64,000 nucleotides of DNA, taken from positions 124,001 to 188,000 of the forward strand of contig JAOULC010000001.1 of assembly GCA_029882215.1 (NCBI GenBank). Reading direction: 5' to 3'. Source of the stretch: Gammaproteobacteria bacterium. Its GTDB lineage: Bacteria; Pseudomonadota; Gammaproteobacteria; SZUA-229. Of the stretch, positions 40,234 to 49,769 are shown in pieces. Under the pieces are notes generated by a model that made no database searches, was not told the DNA's origin, and saw only the letters and a program-made list of their open reading frames with translations. A program made the translations under genes and the position numbers. Position 1 is the first letter of the stretch. Every line of letters starts with the position of its first letter.

Positions 40234-41007
40234 ATGACTAATATGACCACACAAACAAACAATACTCCATCTGATGACGTCATCATCATTCAGAACCTGA
40301 ACAAATGGTATGGTAACTTTCACGTACTCAAAGACATCAACCTGACGGTACGTAAAGGTGAAAAAATTGTCGTCTGTGGCCCGTCCGGCTCCGGTAAATC
40401 GACCATGATCCGCTGTATTAACCGGCTTGAAGAATTCCAGCAAGGCTCATTAGTGGTTGATGGCATTGAAATGATCGAGGACGTGAAAAACATAGAAGCC
40501 ATACGTCGTGACGTGGGCATGGTGTTTCAGCATTTCAACCTGTTCCCGCATCTAAGTATTTTAGAGAATCTTTGTCTGGGGCCGATCTGGGTACAGAAAA
40601 AACCGAAAGCCGAAGCGGAAGCCATCGCTATGAAATATCTGGAACGTGTGAAAATACCTGAGCAAGCCAGCAAGTTTCCCGGCCAGCTTTCAGGTGGTCA
40701 GCAACAGCGTGTTGCGATCGCACGCTCGCTGTGCATGAACCCGAATATCATGCTGTTTGATGAGCCCACCTCTGCTCTCGACCCTGAAATGATCAAAGAA
40801 GTGCTCGACGTTATGATTGAACTGGCTGAGGAAGGCATGACCATGATCTGTGTCACTCATGAAATGGGCTTTGCAAAAAAAGTAGCCGATCGCGTTATCT
40901 TTATGGATGCCGGAGAAATTGTTGAAGAAAACACGCCGCATGAATTCTTTGATAACCCACAAGTCGACAGAACACAAAAATTCTTACAGCAAATTCTGAA
41001 TCATTAA
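40234..41007 (+). CDS. aapP: Amino-acid ABC transporter ATPase AapP
   Basis: 257 residues. Walker [11 protein letters not shown]-loop [12 protein letters not shown], signature LSGGQQQR, Walker [15 protein letters not shown] and H-loop VTHEMGFA. It energises AapQM uptake of amino acids. A second ATG three codons downstream is an equally acceptable start. Confidence 0.97.
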   Translation: MTNMTTQTNNTPSDDVIIIQNLNKWYGNFHVLKDINLTVRKGEKIVVCGPSGSGKSTMIRCINRLEEFQQGSLVVDGIEMIEDVKNIEAIRRDVGMVFQHFNLFPHLSILENLCLGPIWVQKKPKAEAEAIAMKYLERVKIPEQASKFPGQLSGGQQQRVAIARSLCMNPNIMLFDEPTSALDPEMIKEVLDVMIELAEEGMTMICVTHEMGFAKKVADRVIFMDAGEIVEENTPHEFFDNPQVDRTQKFLQQILNH

Positions 41008-41092
41008 AAATGCGTCAGCCTGTTATTATCTGACGCTTACATGCAATCTTTCTTTTGTGATTTTATGTCATCACACTCACAACTATTTCAAA

Positions 41093-41122
41093 GATATAAA
41101 AAAGCCCCGATATTATCGGGGC
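41093..41122 (-). terminator. Terminator of the 41214 membrane protein gene
   Basis: GCCCCGATattATCGGGGC with an A-run on its plus-strand left side, so on the minus strand the hairpin is followed by TTTTTT. It faces the minus-strand gene ending at 41214. Confidence 0.8.
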
Positions 41123-41213
41123 TAGAAATCCCGATAAGTTAATCCACGCTTTTTTTCTGCCGCAAACAAAGCGCTTTTATACTGACACTAATAAATTCAC
41201 CATGACCATCCTG

Positions 41214-41594
41214 TCAACTTCTCGCCAAAGCAAATACCCAGACCACCCAGCTAAAACTATGTAACCACCCCGCAAGCGTCACAATACTCCAGACAAATAT
41301 TTCTTTTTTATTCTTTTGCCGGCACCGCGGTATTAGCCAGACTAACGGCATCAACATCACAAGCAGCAACAATAACGGTATCAATACCGTACCCATACCC
41401 GGTCCAATCGTCATAACAATAACAACGCTGGTAGTCAGCGTAATAAATAAAAAAAGCAGGAGTCTTGTACGAGTCCAGGAAAAGTTGATAAAAATAAGCA
41501 GCACAAAGCCATAAAACATTACTGCCAAATAAGGCAGATACAAAATACCCCGGATATTCAAAATAGATTCAGGAAAAAGCATCCACAAATTCAT
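41214..41594 (-). CDS. Small multi-pass membrane protein
   Basis: 126 residues with about four hydrophobic segments (LYLPYLAVMFYGFVLLIF, LLLFLFITLTTSVVIVMTI, LIPLLLLLVMLMPLVWL, IVTLAGWLHSFSWVVWVFAL). One basic loop (RCRQKNKKE). No recognised family. It lies downstream of the Anbu cluster on the same strand, 190 bases away with its own terminator, so a link is only possible. Confidence 0.6.
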   Translation of the reverse strand: MNLWMLFPESILNIRGILYLPYLAVMFYGFVLLIFINFSWTRTRLLLFLFITLTTSVVIVMTIGPGMGTVLIPLLLLLVMLMPLVWLIPRCRQKNKKEIFVWSIVTLAGWLHSFSWVVWVFALARS

Positions 41595-41783
41595 CGCGAC
41601 ATCACCTTATGTAATCGTTATTTGAATTAATACTGAGTGTGCCTGTTATGTCTTTGTGGACAGCTAGAGAGGGATCGAGAAAGAACAATAAGATCAACAT
41701 AAACTCTGGATTAATACCGCTTTATCAAGGCTTAATAAAGCGACATCTGATGGTAATGGCAAAGGGATAAGGCTTTTACCCGC

Positions 41784-42620
41784 TCAGCGAAACTGCTCTG
41801 GCATAGGCACTGGTGTTGCCATTGAGGTCTGTTGCTGCTGTTGTTGTTCTACAGCGGCAGGCGCTCCCGCAACGAGTAATGAGTCTTCCTCATGCTTTTC
41901 AAAAACCGGCAAGTTGTCAAAAACATCATTAATGCCTGTATTCCAGGCATCCCGAACAGTAATCAAGTAAGGATCGGATTCTGCAAAAACACAATGACAG
42001 TCCAGTTTCAGGCTATCTTTTGGGTAGATGGCAATCTCAAAAGGAGGCCCTACTGTAATATTAGAGCGTGTTGTCGCATCCAGTGACACCAGCGTCAGAC
42101 GAGCACCCTCATCCAGACTCATGCCGGGATAAGCGATACGATCCAGTGCTGGCTTGCCATACTTACTTTCACCTATTTGTAGATAAGGCGTTTGTGGTGA
42201 TGAGGCAATGTAATTACCCTGTGGATAAATCATCATCAAGCCATGAGGTTTTCCGGCAATCTGCCCTCCCAGCAACATAGTTGTCTCGCCGCTGACGCCA
42301 CTCTGTGCAAAGGCTGCACTGTGATCCAGCTGCACCTGCTGAATGATTTTGCCTATGTATTCAGCGGCCTCAAACAGGTATTTAACATTAGCTAAATTGA
42401 TTCCCCCCGTTGGGTAATCAATATCACGCTGAATATGGTTAATCACTTCCTGTGTAGTGGCAAGATTACCCGCCGACAAGACCACGAACAAACGGTCCGG
42501 TGCCGGGGTAAAAAGATGCATTTTGCTATAGGTGGTCACATAATCCACACCTGCATTGGTGCGTGAATCAGAGGCAAATACCAGACCATCATCAAGACTA
42601 AGGCCGACACAGTAAGTCAT
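41784..42620 (-). CDS. Anbu, proteasome/HslV-like peptidase
   Basis: 278 residues. It starts MTYCVGLSLDDGLVFASDSRTNAGVDY, so Met removal would expose an N-terminal Thr as in proteasome-type hydrolases. The Anbu (ancestral beta subunit) family is recognised by this start plus HLFTPAPDRLFVVLSAGNLATTQEV. It is predicted to be a self-assembling cytosolic peptidase; its substrates are not known. The C-terminus is Gln-rich (EQQQQQQ). Last gene of a four-gene unit with alpha-E, ATP-grasp and transglutaminase proteins. Confidence 0.92.
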   Translation of the reverse strand: MTYCVGLSLDDGLVFASDSRTNAGVDYVTTYSKMHLFTPAPDRLFVVLSAGNLATTQEVINHIQRDIDYPTGGINLANVKYLFEAAEYIGKIIQQVQLDHSAAFAQSGVSGETTMLLGGQIAGKPHGLMMIYPQGNYIASSPQTPYLQIGESKYGKPALDRIAYPGMSLDEGARLTLVSLDATTRSNITVGPPFEIAIYPKDSLKLDCHCVFAESDPYLITVRDAWNTGINDVFDNLPVFEKHEEDSLLVAGAPAAVEQQQQQQTSMATPVPMPEQFR

Positions 42621-42723
42621 AAGTATTTCTACAAAAAGGGTTATAAGAAACTGAGTCTAGCACGCCCTATTAACGAAAACCAAACAATTCACAGCCGTTA
42701 ATCTGTTCTCAGTTTCCGCCAGG

Positions 42724-43683
42724 TTATTCGGCTTTCTCGGCTAAAGCAACTTCAGGTAAAAAGTACTGTTTTGCAAGTGCTGTGTGAAATTTCCATAGCT
42801 TGATTTGCAGCTCATCGATGTACTGATGCAACACATCTTGTTTCATATTTTCCATTTTTTGAGTGTTTAACTGCCGCACCACGGATCTCAAAGCCTTCAG
42901 TGGTTTAGTATTATGCGCCAGCGTACCGACACTTTCTTCAACAGAATCAAGGCAATAGGATACCGCGCGTGGAAACCGGCTATTATTAAATAAAAATTCC
43001 AGAATAGGCGTTCTGCGAACCTGAACATCGATTTCACGCCGGTAGATAGCATAAGCAGAAAGAGACTTCAGTACACTGATCCATTCAATACTACTAAGAC
43101 CACTGTGGTTAAATAATTCATCCGAATCTGTCAGTAAGTCTGATGACCTTACATCAATAATTCGGGTCGTCATCTCAGCACGCTCAAGGTCTTTACCTAT
43201 ACGCAGAAAATGCCAGGCTTCATCGTGATACATCACTGAAGCCAGCAAGCCATTCAACTGTTGAGACCCTGAAATAATACCCTCCAGGTAATCATCTCTG
43301 CCCTTTTGTGTCAGCCCAGCCTGGACACTTTCTTTCGCAAAAAGGTATAGCTTATTCAGGCTTTGCCAGGCCGTACGCGGGATAATTTCACGCACAGTAC
43401 GGAAGTTTTCCCGGGCAAATGCAAGAGAGCTCAGTATTGAGCTGGGGTTATGAGTATCACCAATCAGGAACTTGACAACATTGCGCTCAGTCGGGTTTTT
43501 ATAATGCTCAGCAAAACTGCCTTCAAGGCCAGTGATTGTGATCAGTGGTTCCCAGCCCAGAGAAACGACCGTTGGCGCATCCAGTACAAGATTGGAATTA
43601 ACCCTTATCAATCGCGCCGTATTTTCTGCCCGTTCAATATAACGGCCAGCCCAGTAAATTTCTTCAGCCACACGTGACAGCAT
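42724..43683 (-). CDS. Alpha-E domain protein
   Basis: 319 residues, helical. It begins MLSRVAEEIYWAGRYIERAENTARL, the alpha-E (COG2307) signature, and includes SVMYHDEAWHFLRIGKDLERAEM. It always travels with circularly permuted ATP-grasp and Anbu/transglutaminase genes; predicted to help in making or modifying a peptide-like compound. GAGG seven bases before the ATG; 2 bases after the ATP-grasp gene. Confidence 0.93.
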   Translation of the reverse strand: MLSRVAEEIYWAGRYIERAENTARLIRVNSNLVLDAPTVVSLGWEPLITITGLEGSFAEHYKNPTERNVVKFLIGDTHNPSSILSSLAFARENFRTVREIIPRTAWQSLNKLYLFAKESVQAGLTQKGRDDYLEGIISGSQQLNGLLASVMYHDEAWHFLRIGKDLERAEMTTRIIDVRSSDLLTDSDELFNHSGLSSIEWISVLKSLSAYAIYRREIDVQVRRTPILEFLFNNSRFPRAVSYCLDSVEESVGTLAHNTKPLKALRSVVRQLNTQKMENMKQDVLHQYIDELQIKLWKFHTALAKQYFLPEVALAEKAE

Positions 43684-43685
43684 AT

Positions 43686-45140
43686 TTAATCCTCTCCATC
43701 TGCAACAATCCAGGTATCTTTTGATCCGCCACCCTGTGATGAGTTAACCACCAGCGAGCCCTTACGCAAGGCAACACGCGTTAGCCCGCCAGTTGTCACC
43801 ATCGTTTTCTTGCCGCTCAGGATAAATGGCCGCAAATCAACATGCCGTGGCTCCAGTTTTTTATCGACAATAGTGGCTACTGTAGAAATGCCCAGAGTGG
43901 GTTGTGCAATATAGTTTCTGGGATTACGCTTAATCAACTTGGCAAACTTTTCTCGTTCAGCCTTGGTCGAGACAGGTCCGATCAGCATGCCATAACCGCC
44001 GGATTCATTAGCAGGTTTTACAACCAGCTTATCCAGATTTGCCAGAGCATATTCACGCTCTTCTTTATACATGCAGCGGTAAGTCGGTACATTGGCAATG
44101 ATGGGTTCTTCATGCAGATAATAACGAATGATATCAGGCACAAAGGCATAAACCACTTTATCATCAGCAACACCGGCACCGGGCGCATTAGCCAGTCCCA
44201 CATTACCGGCTTTCCACGCCCGCATCAGTCCCGGCACTCCCAGAGTGGAATCTTTGCGGAATACTTCGGGATCGAGGAATTCATCATCTATTCGGCGATA
44301 GATTACATCCACACGCTGCGGGCCTGCTACGGTACGCATATAGACAATATTTTCTTTATCGACAAACAAATCTCTGCCTTCGACCAGCTCTGCACCCATC
44401 TGGTGAGCCAGATATGCGTGCTCATAATAAGCCGAATTATAAATACCTGGTGTTAATACAACCACCTCCGGGCGCTTTACTTTTCTCGGCGAAACAGAAA
44501 CCAGCATATCATGCAGCCGGGTCGGGTAATCATCCACAGGTAGTGGTGCATAAGTTTCAAACAATTCAGGGAAGACATGCTTTGTCACTTCCCTGTTGGC
44601 GATCATGTAAGAAACGCCCGAAGGAACGCGCAGGTTATCTTCGAGCACATAAACCGTTCCATCTGTGTCCCGCACCAGGTCGGAACCACAGACATGCGCC
44701 CAGATAGCGGAAGGCGGATTCACTCCAACGCACTGCGGCCTGAAATTTTTTGAATCTGCCAGTACTTCCGCAGGAAATACTCCGTCCTTAATGATTTTCT
44801 GTTCATGGTACAGATCATTAATGAATAAATTCAGCGCCTTAACACGCTGGATAAGTCCGGCCTCTATCACATCCCATTCCGATTTTTGAATGATTCGGGG
44901 GAGAATATCAAACGGCCAGTTGCGGTCAATAGCACCGTCTTTTTTTGTGTAAATTCTGAAAGAGATCCCCTTTTCTTTAATCGCCAGCTCGGCAGCCATT
45001 TGCCTGGCCGCCAGATCTTCTTCATCCATTTTACGGAATCGTTTAATCAGTTTTTTACAATAATTACGCGCCCGGTTCTTGCCTGAAAACGTTTCATCAT
45101 AAAAACCCGCAGGATTATACTGAGTAAGATCAATCGCCAT
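43686..45140 (-). CDS. Circularly permuted ATP-grasp ligase
   Basis: The ATG at 45140 (MAIDLTQYNPAGFYDE) has AGGTG upstream and is preferred to the track's GTG at 45149. 484 residues, COG2308. Segments LINDLYHEQKIIKDGVFP, GSDLVRDTDGTVYVLEDNLRVPSG and KPANESGGYGMLIGP hold the nucleotide-binding and metal residues. Probably a peptide-bond-forming ligase. Tightly coupled to the alpha-E gene. Confidence 0.93.
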   Translation of the reverse strand: MAIDLTQYNPAGFYDETFSGKNRARNYCKKLIKRFRKMDEEDLAARQMAAELAIKEKGISFRIYTKKDGAIDRNWPFDILPRIIQKSEWDVIEAGLIQRVKALNLFINDLYHEQKIIKDGVFPAEVLADSKNFRPQCVGVNPPSAIWAHVCGSDLVRDTDGTVYVLEDNLRVPSGVSYMIANREVTKHVFPELFETYAPLPVDDYPTRLHDMLVSVSPRKVKRPEVVVLTPGIYNSAYYEHAYLAHQMGAELVEGRDLFVDKENIVYMRTVAGPQRVDVIYRRIDDEFLDPEVFRKDSTLGVPGLMRAWKAGNVGLANAPGAGVADDKVVYAFVPDIIRYYLHEEPIIANVPTYRCMYKEEREYALANLDKLVVKPANESGGYGMLIGPVSTKAEREKFAKLIKRNPRNYIAQPTLGISTVATIVDKKLEPRHVDLRPFILSGKKTMVTTGGLTRVALRKGSLVVNSSQGGGSKDTWIVADGED

Positions 45141-45171
45141 GATATTCACCTAAAAGCCAAGTCATTGTCGT

Positions 45172-48100
45172 CTAATTCCTTCCTGTTCTTAAATCCAGCG
45201 TATACGGATGATCCGGATGCGGGTGTTCCATCTTAACTTTAAGATGACCTCCCGTATGACCAGTCTGCGAAAAACGTGCCAACCGGCGTGATTCTGCCTC
45301 ATAAGCATTCACCGGGAATACATCCGGATTACGTCCGCCAGGATGAGCCACATAATAAGTACAACCACCCAGTGATTTCATTGACCAGCGGTCAATCAGA
45401 TCAAACACCAGCGGTGAATCAATCGGCAAGGTTGGGTGCAGCCCGGAAACCGGATCCCATGCCTTGTAGCGCACTCCCGCCACAAACTCGCCCCGCACAC
45501 CGGTACTTCGCAGTGGCAATGCCATGCCATTACAGGCAATCATATGGCGGCCATCCGTCATGCCCCGAACTCTGACCTGTAGCCTTTCTACCGATGAATC
45601 AACGTAACGCGATGTCCCCTGTGCACTGACTTCTTCACCCAGCACATTCCACGGCTCAATCGCAAAGCGCAGTTCGATTTCAATATCATCAATATTAATG
45701 CGGCCATAATGCGGAAACCTGAATTCGGTAAACGGATCGAACCATTCTTTTTCGATCTTGTAACCCCAGCGATTAAGGTCATCCACAACACTGGCTATAT
45801 CACGCTCTATATAATGTGGCAGCATAAAGCGATCATGTAACTCAGTGCCCCAGGGCACCAGTTTTTCTGTGTAAGGCTTTTGCCAGAAACGCGACACCAG
45901 TGTGCGTAATAGCAGGTTCTGCACCAGCGACATGCGCGGATGAGGCGGCATTTCAAAACCACGAAACTCAACGATACCCAACCTTCCAGTCGGTGAGTTC
46001 GGGTTATAAAGTTTATCGATACAGAACTCGGCACGATGGGTATTACCGGTCATATCAACCAGCAGGTTGCGCATGATGCGGTCAACAATCCACGGCGAAG
46101 GCACTTCACCTTTGGGTATCTGCTGCAGCGCAATCTCTAGTTCATACAAGCTGTCATCACGCGCCTCATCAATCCGCGGCGCCTGCGAAGTTGGTCCAAT
46201 AAACATACCTGAAAACAGATAAGACAAAGATGGATGATTCTGCCAGTAGCGGATCAGGCTGCTGAGTAATTCCGGCTTGCGTAACATCGGACTATCAGCA
46301 GGCGAGACGCCACCCAGTGTGACGTGATTACCGCCACCCGTGCCGGTATGACGACCATCCAGCATGAACTTTTCAGTACCCAGTCGTGACTGATGGGCTT
46401 CGTCATATAGAACTTCAGTATTTTCTACCAGCTCTTTCCAGCTGCTGGTCGGATGGATATTAACTTCAATCACACCCGGGTCTGGCGTCACAGAAAAACG
46501 TTTAAGACGGTGATCATGAGGCGCTTCATAGCCCTCCATAATAACCGGCATCGACAACTCTTTTGCTGTGGCTTCAATTTGAGCGATAAGATCCAGCCAG
46601 TGATTCAGATGAGAAATCGGCGGCAAAAATATATGTAAATGGCCGTTCCTGGGTTCAATACACATGGCGGTCCTGACAAAGAAACCGCTACCATGCTCTT
46701 CATCATCAGCCACATCCTGCTGACTGCGCGGATCAATTGCAGTTAACTCCGGTTCAAAACTGGAGTAACGGCCAGCAACACCGCCGGCCAGATGCTCACG
46801 CTGCGCAAACGGATCGGCATCAATGTGTTTATGACGCCGGCTCTCCTGCTCCCACAACAATCCGTCCAGAGGTAAGCGGAAACCCATCGGTGAATCACCC
46901 GGTAGCAAAAACATATGGTCACGAGTAAACGCCCACTTTGAACTGACCCAGCATTCTTTTACCGAGTCCCACGCCAGTGGCAGAGTAAAGCCCACGACAC
47001 TGTCCAGGCCTTGTTCAAAAACGCGACGTAATCGCTCCCGGTCAACTTTGTCAGCCAGTTTATTATCCAGCACGTCCAGATTCTTCGGTAAATTACCTTC
47101 TTTCCACAGGTAATAAAGTGCATCTTCATAACCGGCAACAAGATGACTATCAGAAAGACCCAGTTTATTTGTCAGTAACTTGGAAAAAGCACTGGCATGA
47201 TCCACTGTATATGCACCCTTTTGGGTCGGATCTGCAATAAGTTCGGGCGCCTTCCAAACCGCAACGGCATCTTCTCGCCAGTAACATGACAACGCCCAGC
47301 GCGGTAAAGGTTCACCGGGATACCACTTACCCTGTCCATGATGCAGCACACCGCCAGTACCAAATTTACCCCACAGTTTTCTGAAAATAACTTCCGCACG
47401 CTCTCTCTTATGCGGACCCAGCGCAGCAATATTCCATTCCGCGCCATCCATATCATCAATCGAGACAAAGGTCGGCTCACCACCCATAGTCAGCCGGACA
47501 TCGTTGTCTATCAGTTCTGCTTCAACCTGCTCACCCACTTTCATGACAGATTGCCACTGCTCATCTGAGTATGGTTTGGTCACCCGGGGGTCTTCATGAA
47601 TACGGGTAACGGTGTTTTCGAATTCAAAGCTCACTTCACATTTGTCAATCGCACCGGTAACCGGTGCTGCACTGACAGGGTCAGGCGTGCACGCCAGTGG
47701 AATATGACCTTCTCCTGCAAACAATCCTGAAGTCGGGTCAAGCCCTATCCAGCCAGCACCGGGTATAAATACTTCGGTCCATGCATGCAGGTCAGTGAAG
47801 TCTTCCTCCGGGCCGGATGGTCCGTCCAGCGACTTAACATCAGAGGTTAACTGCACCAGATAGCCTGATACAAAGCGCGCTGCCAGCCCCAGATGCCTTA
47901 ATATCTGCACCAGTAACCAGGCCGTGTCACGACAAGAGCCCTTTACTAAAGTCAGCGTCTCCTCACAGCTCTGAACACCCGGCTCCATGCGAATACCATA
48001 GGCAATATCCTGAGATAGCTGCAGGTTTAGTCCGACCAGAAAATCCTCTATACGTTTTGCTTCACGCGGAACTTTTTTGACCCATTCAAGCAAAAGCGGT

Positions 48101-48471
48101 CCGGACTCAGCAAGTTCAAAATAGGGCGTTAATTCTTTATGTAGCTGCTTTTCATATTTGAAGGGGAAGTCTTTGGCCGACTCTTCGACAAAAAAATCAA
48201 ACGGATTAATGGTGACCATCTCGACCACAATATCCACTTCGATAACCATTTCACGCGTCTTTTCATTAAACACATAACGCCCGATAAAATTACCAAAGGC
48301 ATCCTGCTGCCAGTTGATATAATGATCCGCCGGTTCGACTTTGATGGAATATTGATGAACCGGCGTGCGCGTATGTGGTGCAGGCCTTAAACGTATCTGA
48401 TGTGGAGCAAGTGATACCAGCCGGTCAAACTTATAGACTGTCTTATGATGAATTCCAACACGAATAGTCAT
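45172..48471 (-). CDS. Transglutaminase-like / DUF2126 protein
   Basis: The ATG at 48471 (MTIRVGIHHKTVYKFDR) fits the family start better than the track's 48501 GTG. 1099 residues. The N-terminal ~300 residues are a bacterial transglutaminase-like module (GSCRDTAWLLVQILRHLGLAARFVSG with the catalytic Cys, LHAWTEVFIPGAGWIGLDPT with His/Asp). The rest is DUF2126 (DVRLTMGGEPTFVS, HTGTGGGNHVTLGG, GNTHRAEFCIDKL), resembling carboxylate-amine ligases. First gene of the Anbu-associated cluster. Confidence 0.93.
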   Translation of the reverse strand: MTIRVGIHHKTVYKFDRLVSLAPHQIRLRPAPHTRTPVHQYSIKVEPADHYINWQQDAFGNFIGRYVFNEKTREMVIEVDIVVEMVTINPFDFFVEESAKDFPFKYEKQLHKELTPYFELAESGPLLLEWVKKVPREAKRIEDFLVGLNLQLSQDIAYGIRMEPGVQSCEETLTLVKGSCRDTAWLLVQILRHLGLAARFVSGYLVQLTSDVKSLDGPSGPEEDFTDLHAWTEVFIPGAGWIGLDPTSGLFAGEGHIPLACTPDPVSAAPVTGAIDKCEVSFEFENTVTRIHEDPRVTKPYSDEQWQSVMKVGEQVEAELIDNDVRLTMGGEPTFVSIDDMDGAEWNIAALGPHKRERAEVIFRKLWGKFGTGGVLHHGQGKWYPGEPLPRWALSCYWREDAVAVWKAPELIADPTQKGAYTVDHASAFSKLLTNKLGLSDSHLVAGYEDALYYLWKEGNLPKNLDVLDNKLADKVDRERLRRVFEQGLDSVVGFTLPLAWDSVKECWVSSKWAFTRDHMFLLPGDSPMGFRLPLDGLLWEQESRRHKHIDADPFAQREHLAGGVAGRYSSFEPELTAIDPRSQQDVADDEEHGSGFFVRTAMCIEPRNGHLHIFLPPISHLNHWLDLIAQIEATAKELSMPVIMEGYEAPHDHRLKRFSVTPDPGVIEVNIHPTSSWKELVENTEVLYDEAHQSRLGTEKFMLDGRHTGTGGGNHVTLGGVSPADSPMLRKPELLSSLIRYWQNHPSLSYLFSGMFIGPTSQAPRIDEARDDSLYELEIALQQIPKGEVPSPWIVDRIMRNLLVDMTGNTHRAEFCIDKLYNPNSPTGRLGIVEFRGFEMPPHPRMSLVQNLLLRTLVSRFWQKPYTEKLVPWGTELHDRFMLPHYIERDIASVVDDLNRWGYKIEKEWFDPFTEFRFPHYGRINIDDIEIELRFAIEPWNVLGEEVSAQGTSRYVDSSVERLQVRVRGMTDGRHMIACNGMALPLRSTGVRGEFVAGVRYKAWDPVSGLHPTLPIDSPLVFDLIDRWSMKSLGGCTYYVAHPGGRNPDVFPVNAYEAESRRLARFSQTGHTGGHLKVKMEHPHPDHPYTLDLRTGRN

Positions 48472-48611
48472 GTTATTTTGCTGCCCCGGGGTTATACGCA
48501 CTGTTAAAATTAGTCAACTTTACAAATATATTACAGCAAATTTCATTCCAAGTAGCTTATTTAATATACGGGCTTGAATTAAATACAACTGAGCCGCTCT
48601 TTATCGATACC

Positions 48612-48955
48612 CAAACAAACCCAGACAGCCACTCTAAGTATTGCTTCTGGGAAGGTCGTTACAAATGTCAGGCATGACTGGATGAAACCGCTCTTGCCAC
48701 CTGTATGGCAACCACAGAAAAAACATGCCTCAAGGTTTACCGTTTCGTTTAACTGATTATATTGAACTGTTCGGCTGGACAGGTTGTATCATGAATGACG
48801 ATAAGCACGGGTATATAAATAATGAATGATCACCACACCTTGATCGCCTTAACATAGCCCCGAACCACTGGCATTACATGACACAGCACTTTGAAAGTCA
48901 TTTCAAAGGCCTTGTGGGGTCAGCCTACAAACTCAAACAGCACGCCATCAGATAG
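48612..48955 (+). pseudogene. Y1 (REP-associated type) transposase relic
   Basis: Not in the ORF track. Frame one reads SHSKYCFWEGRYKCQA*LDETALATCMA, matching the FWEGRFKSQALLDExALxxCMAY core of Y1 transposases of this type. After an apparent deletion, another frame reads GLPFRLTDYIELFGWTGCIMND, then past a TGA LDRLNIAPNHWHYMTQHFE and HFKGLVGSAYKLK, the C-terminal part of the same family. The N-terminal catalytic region and a middle segment are gone. Inactive remnant of a past mobile element. Confidence 0.8.
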
Positions 48956-49326
48956 ATTCTGATAAAAGCACTCACCTGTGATTTGAGAGTTACATAAATA
49001 ACAGCAATCAAACTTAATACTAAAAAATCAACATCATTAAACTGGAATCTGATTTGATAGCTATTTTTTTATAACTTTCTTAAAGTGAATAGCAAATGAT
49101 GTTCCAATCAAGCTGCAAGGAAAAATATTTATGACTTTGTTGATGCGGATTAGACCAGACGTTTGTATGCGGCAGAAATTATAACGATTTTACAAAACCT
49201 GTAAAAAAATAGGAGCGGTGACAAACTAAATCATACTGATTGTCACTGCTCAAATTAATTCAAAAAGCAAATCAACCGGTTCCAGAAAATCTAAATGAAA
49301 CCCCACCTTATATATTTTTAGTTCGT

Positions 49327-49659
49327 TTAACCGGTGCTCCATGCTCTGGGGCGCTGCATTCCCGCTATTTTGCATGCCTGTTTAACATAACCATAAGGAA
49401 ACAGCTGGAACAAGTGTTGCTTGGCGGACTTCTTGTCATAGTGTTGTGCACTGACCAGATACTCAACCACGTGTCGTACATCAGGGATTATGTGATGATC
49501 CATCCAGTAGTCACGCATAAACTGTAAAATAGGCCAATATTCCTGCGTCAATTCGAGGCCTTCTTCGGCAGCCATTTGCTTAGCCAGACTGCTATCCCAG
49601 TCATATGGATTGACGATATAACCTTCAATATCTCTCACATAGTGTGCGGCATTCAGCAT
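49327..49659 (-). CDS. DsrC/TusE-family protein without the C-terminal cysteine
   Basis: 110 residues, DsrC fold: MRDYWMDHHIIPDVRHVVEYLV, LFQLFPYGYVKQACKIAGM. The inner Cys (QACKIAG) is kept, but the penultimate Cys of DsrC and TusE is replaced; the protein ends RPRAWSTG. This pattern is the regulator-type DsrC homologue (sometimes called RspA) rather than a sulfur-relay protein. Its ATG is preceded by GGAGAAACGTC. It diverges from a LysR gene with a palindromic operator between them. Confidence 0.88.
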   Translation of the reverse strand: MLNAAHYVRDIEGYIVNPYDWDSSLAKQMAAEEGLELTQEYWPILQFMRDYWMDHHIIPDVRHVVEYLVSAQHYDKKSAKQHLFQLFPYGYVKQACKIAGMQRPRAWSTG

Positions 49660-49736
49660 GACGTTTCTCCTGTATATTAGATAAAACTACTATATGAAGG
49701 CATTTAATATTTGTAAAACGATATTTTTCGGTATCT

Positions 49737-49757
49737 AATATCGTATATTCCGATATT
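49737..49757. promoter_or_regulatory. Palindromic operator between the DsrC-like and LysR genes
   Basis: AATATCG-tatattc-CGATATT, a 7-bp perfect inverted repeat of LysR-box shape (T-N11-A core), with further CGATA/CGGTAT copies just to the left (49719-49735). It lies 13 bases before the LysR start, an expected autoregulatory position. Confidence 0.65.
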
Positions 49758-49769
49758 AAAGAGATATGT

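Noticed and set aside
49240-49527. ORF of 95 residues on the plus strand
   Set aside because: Antisense to the DsrC-like gene, which has clear family motifs.
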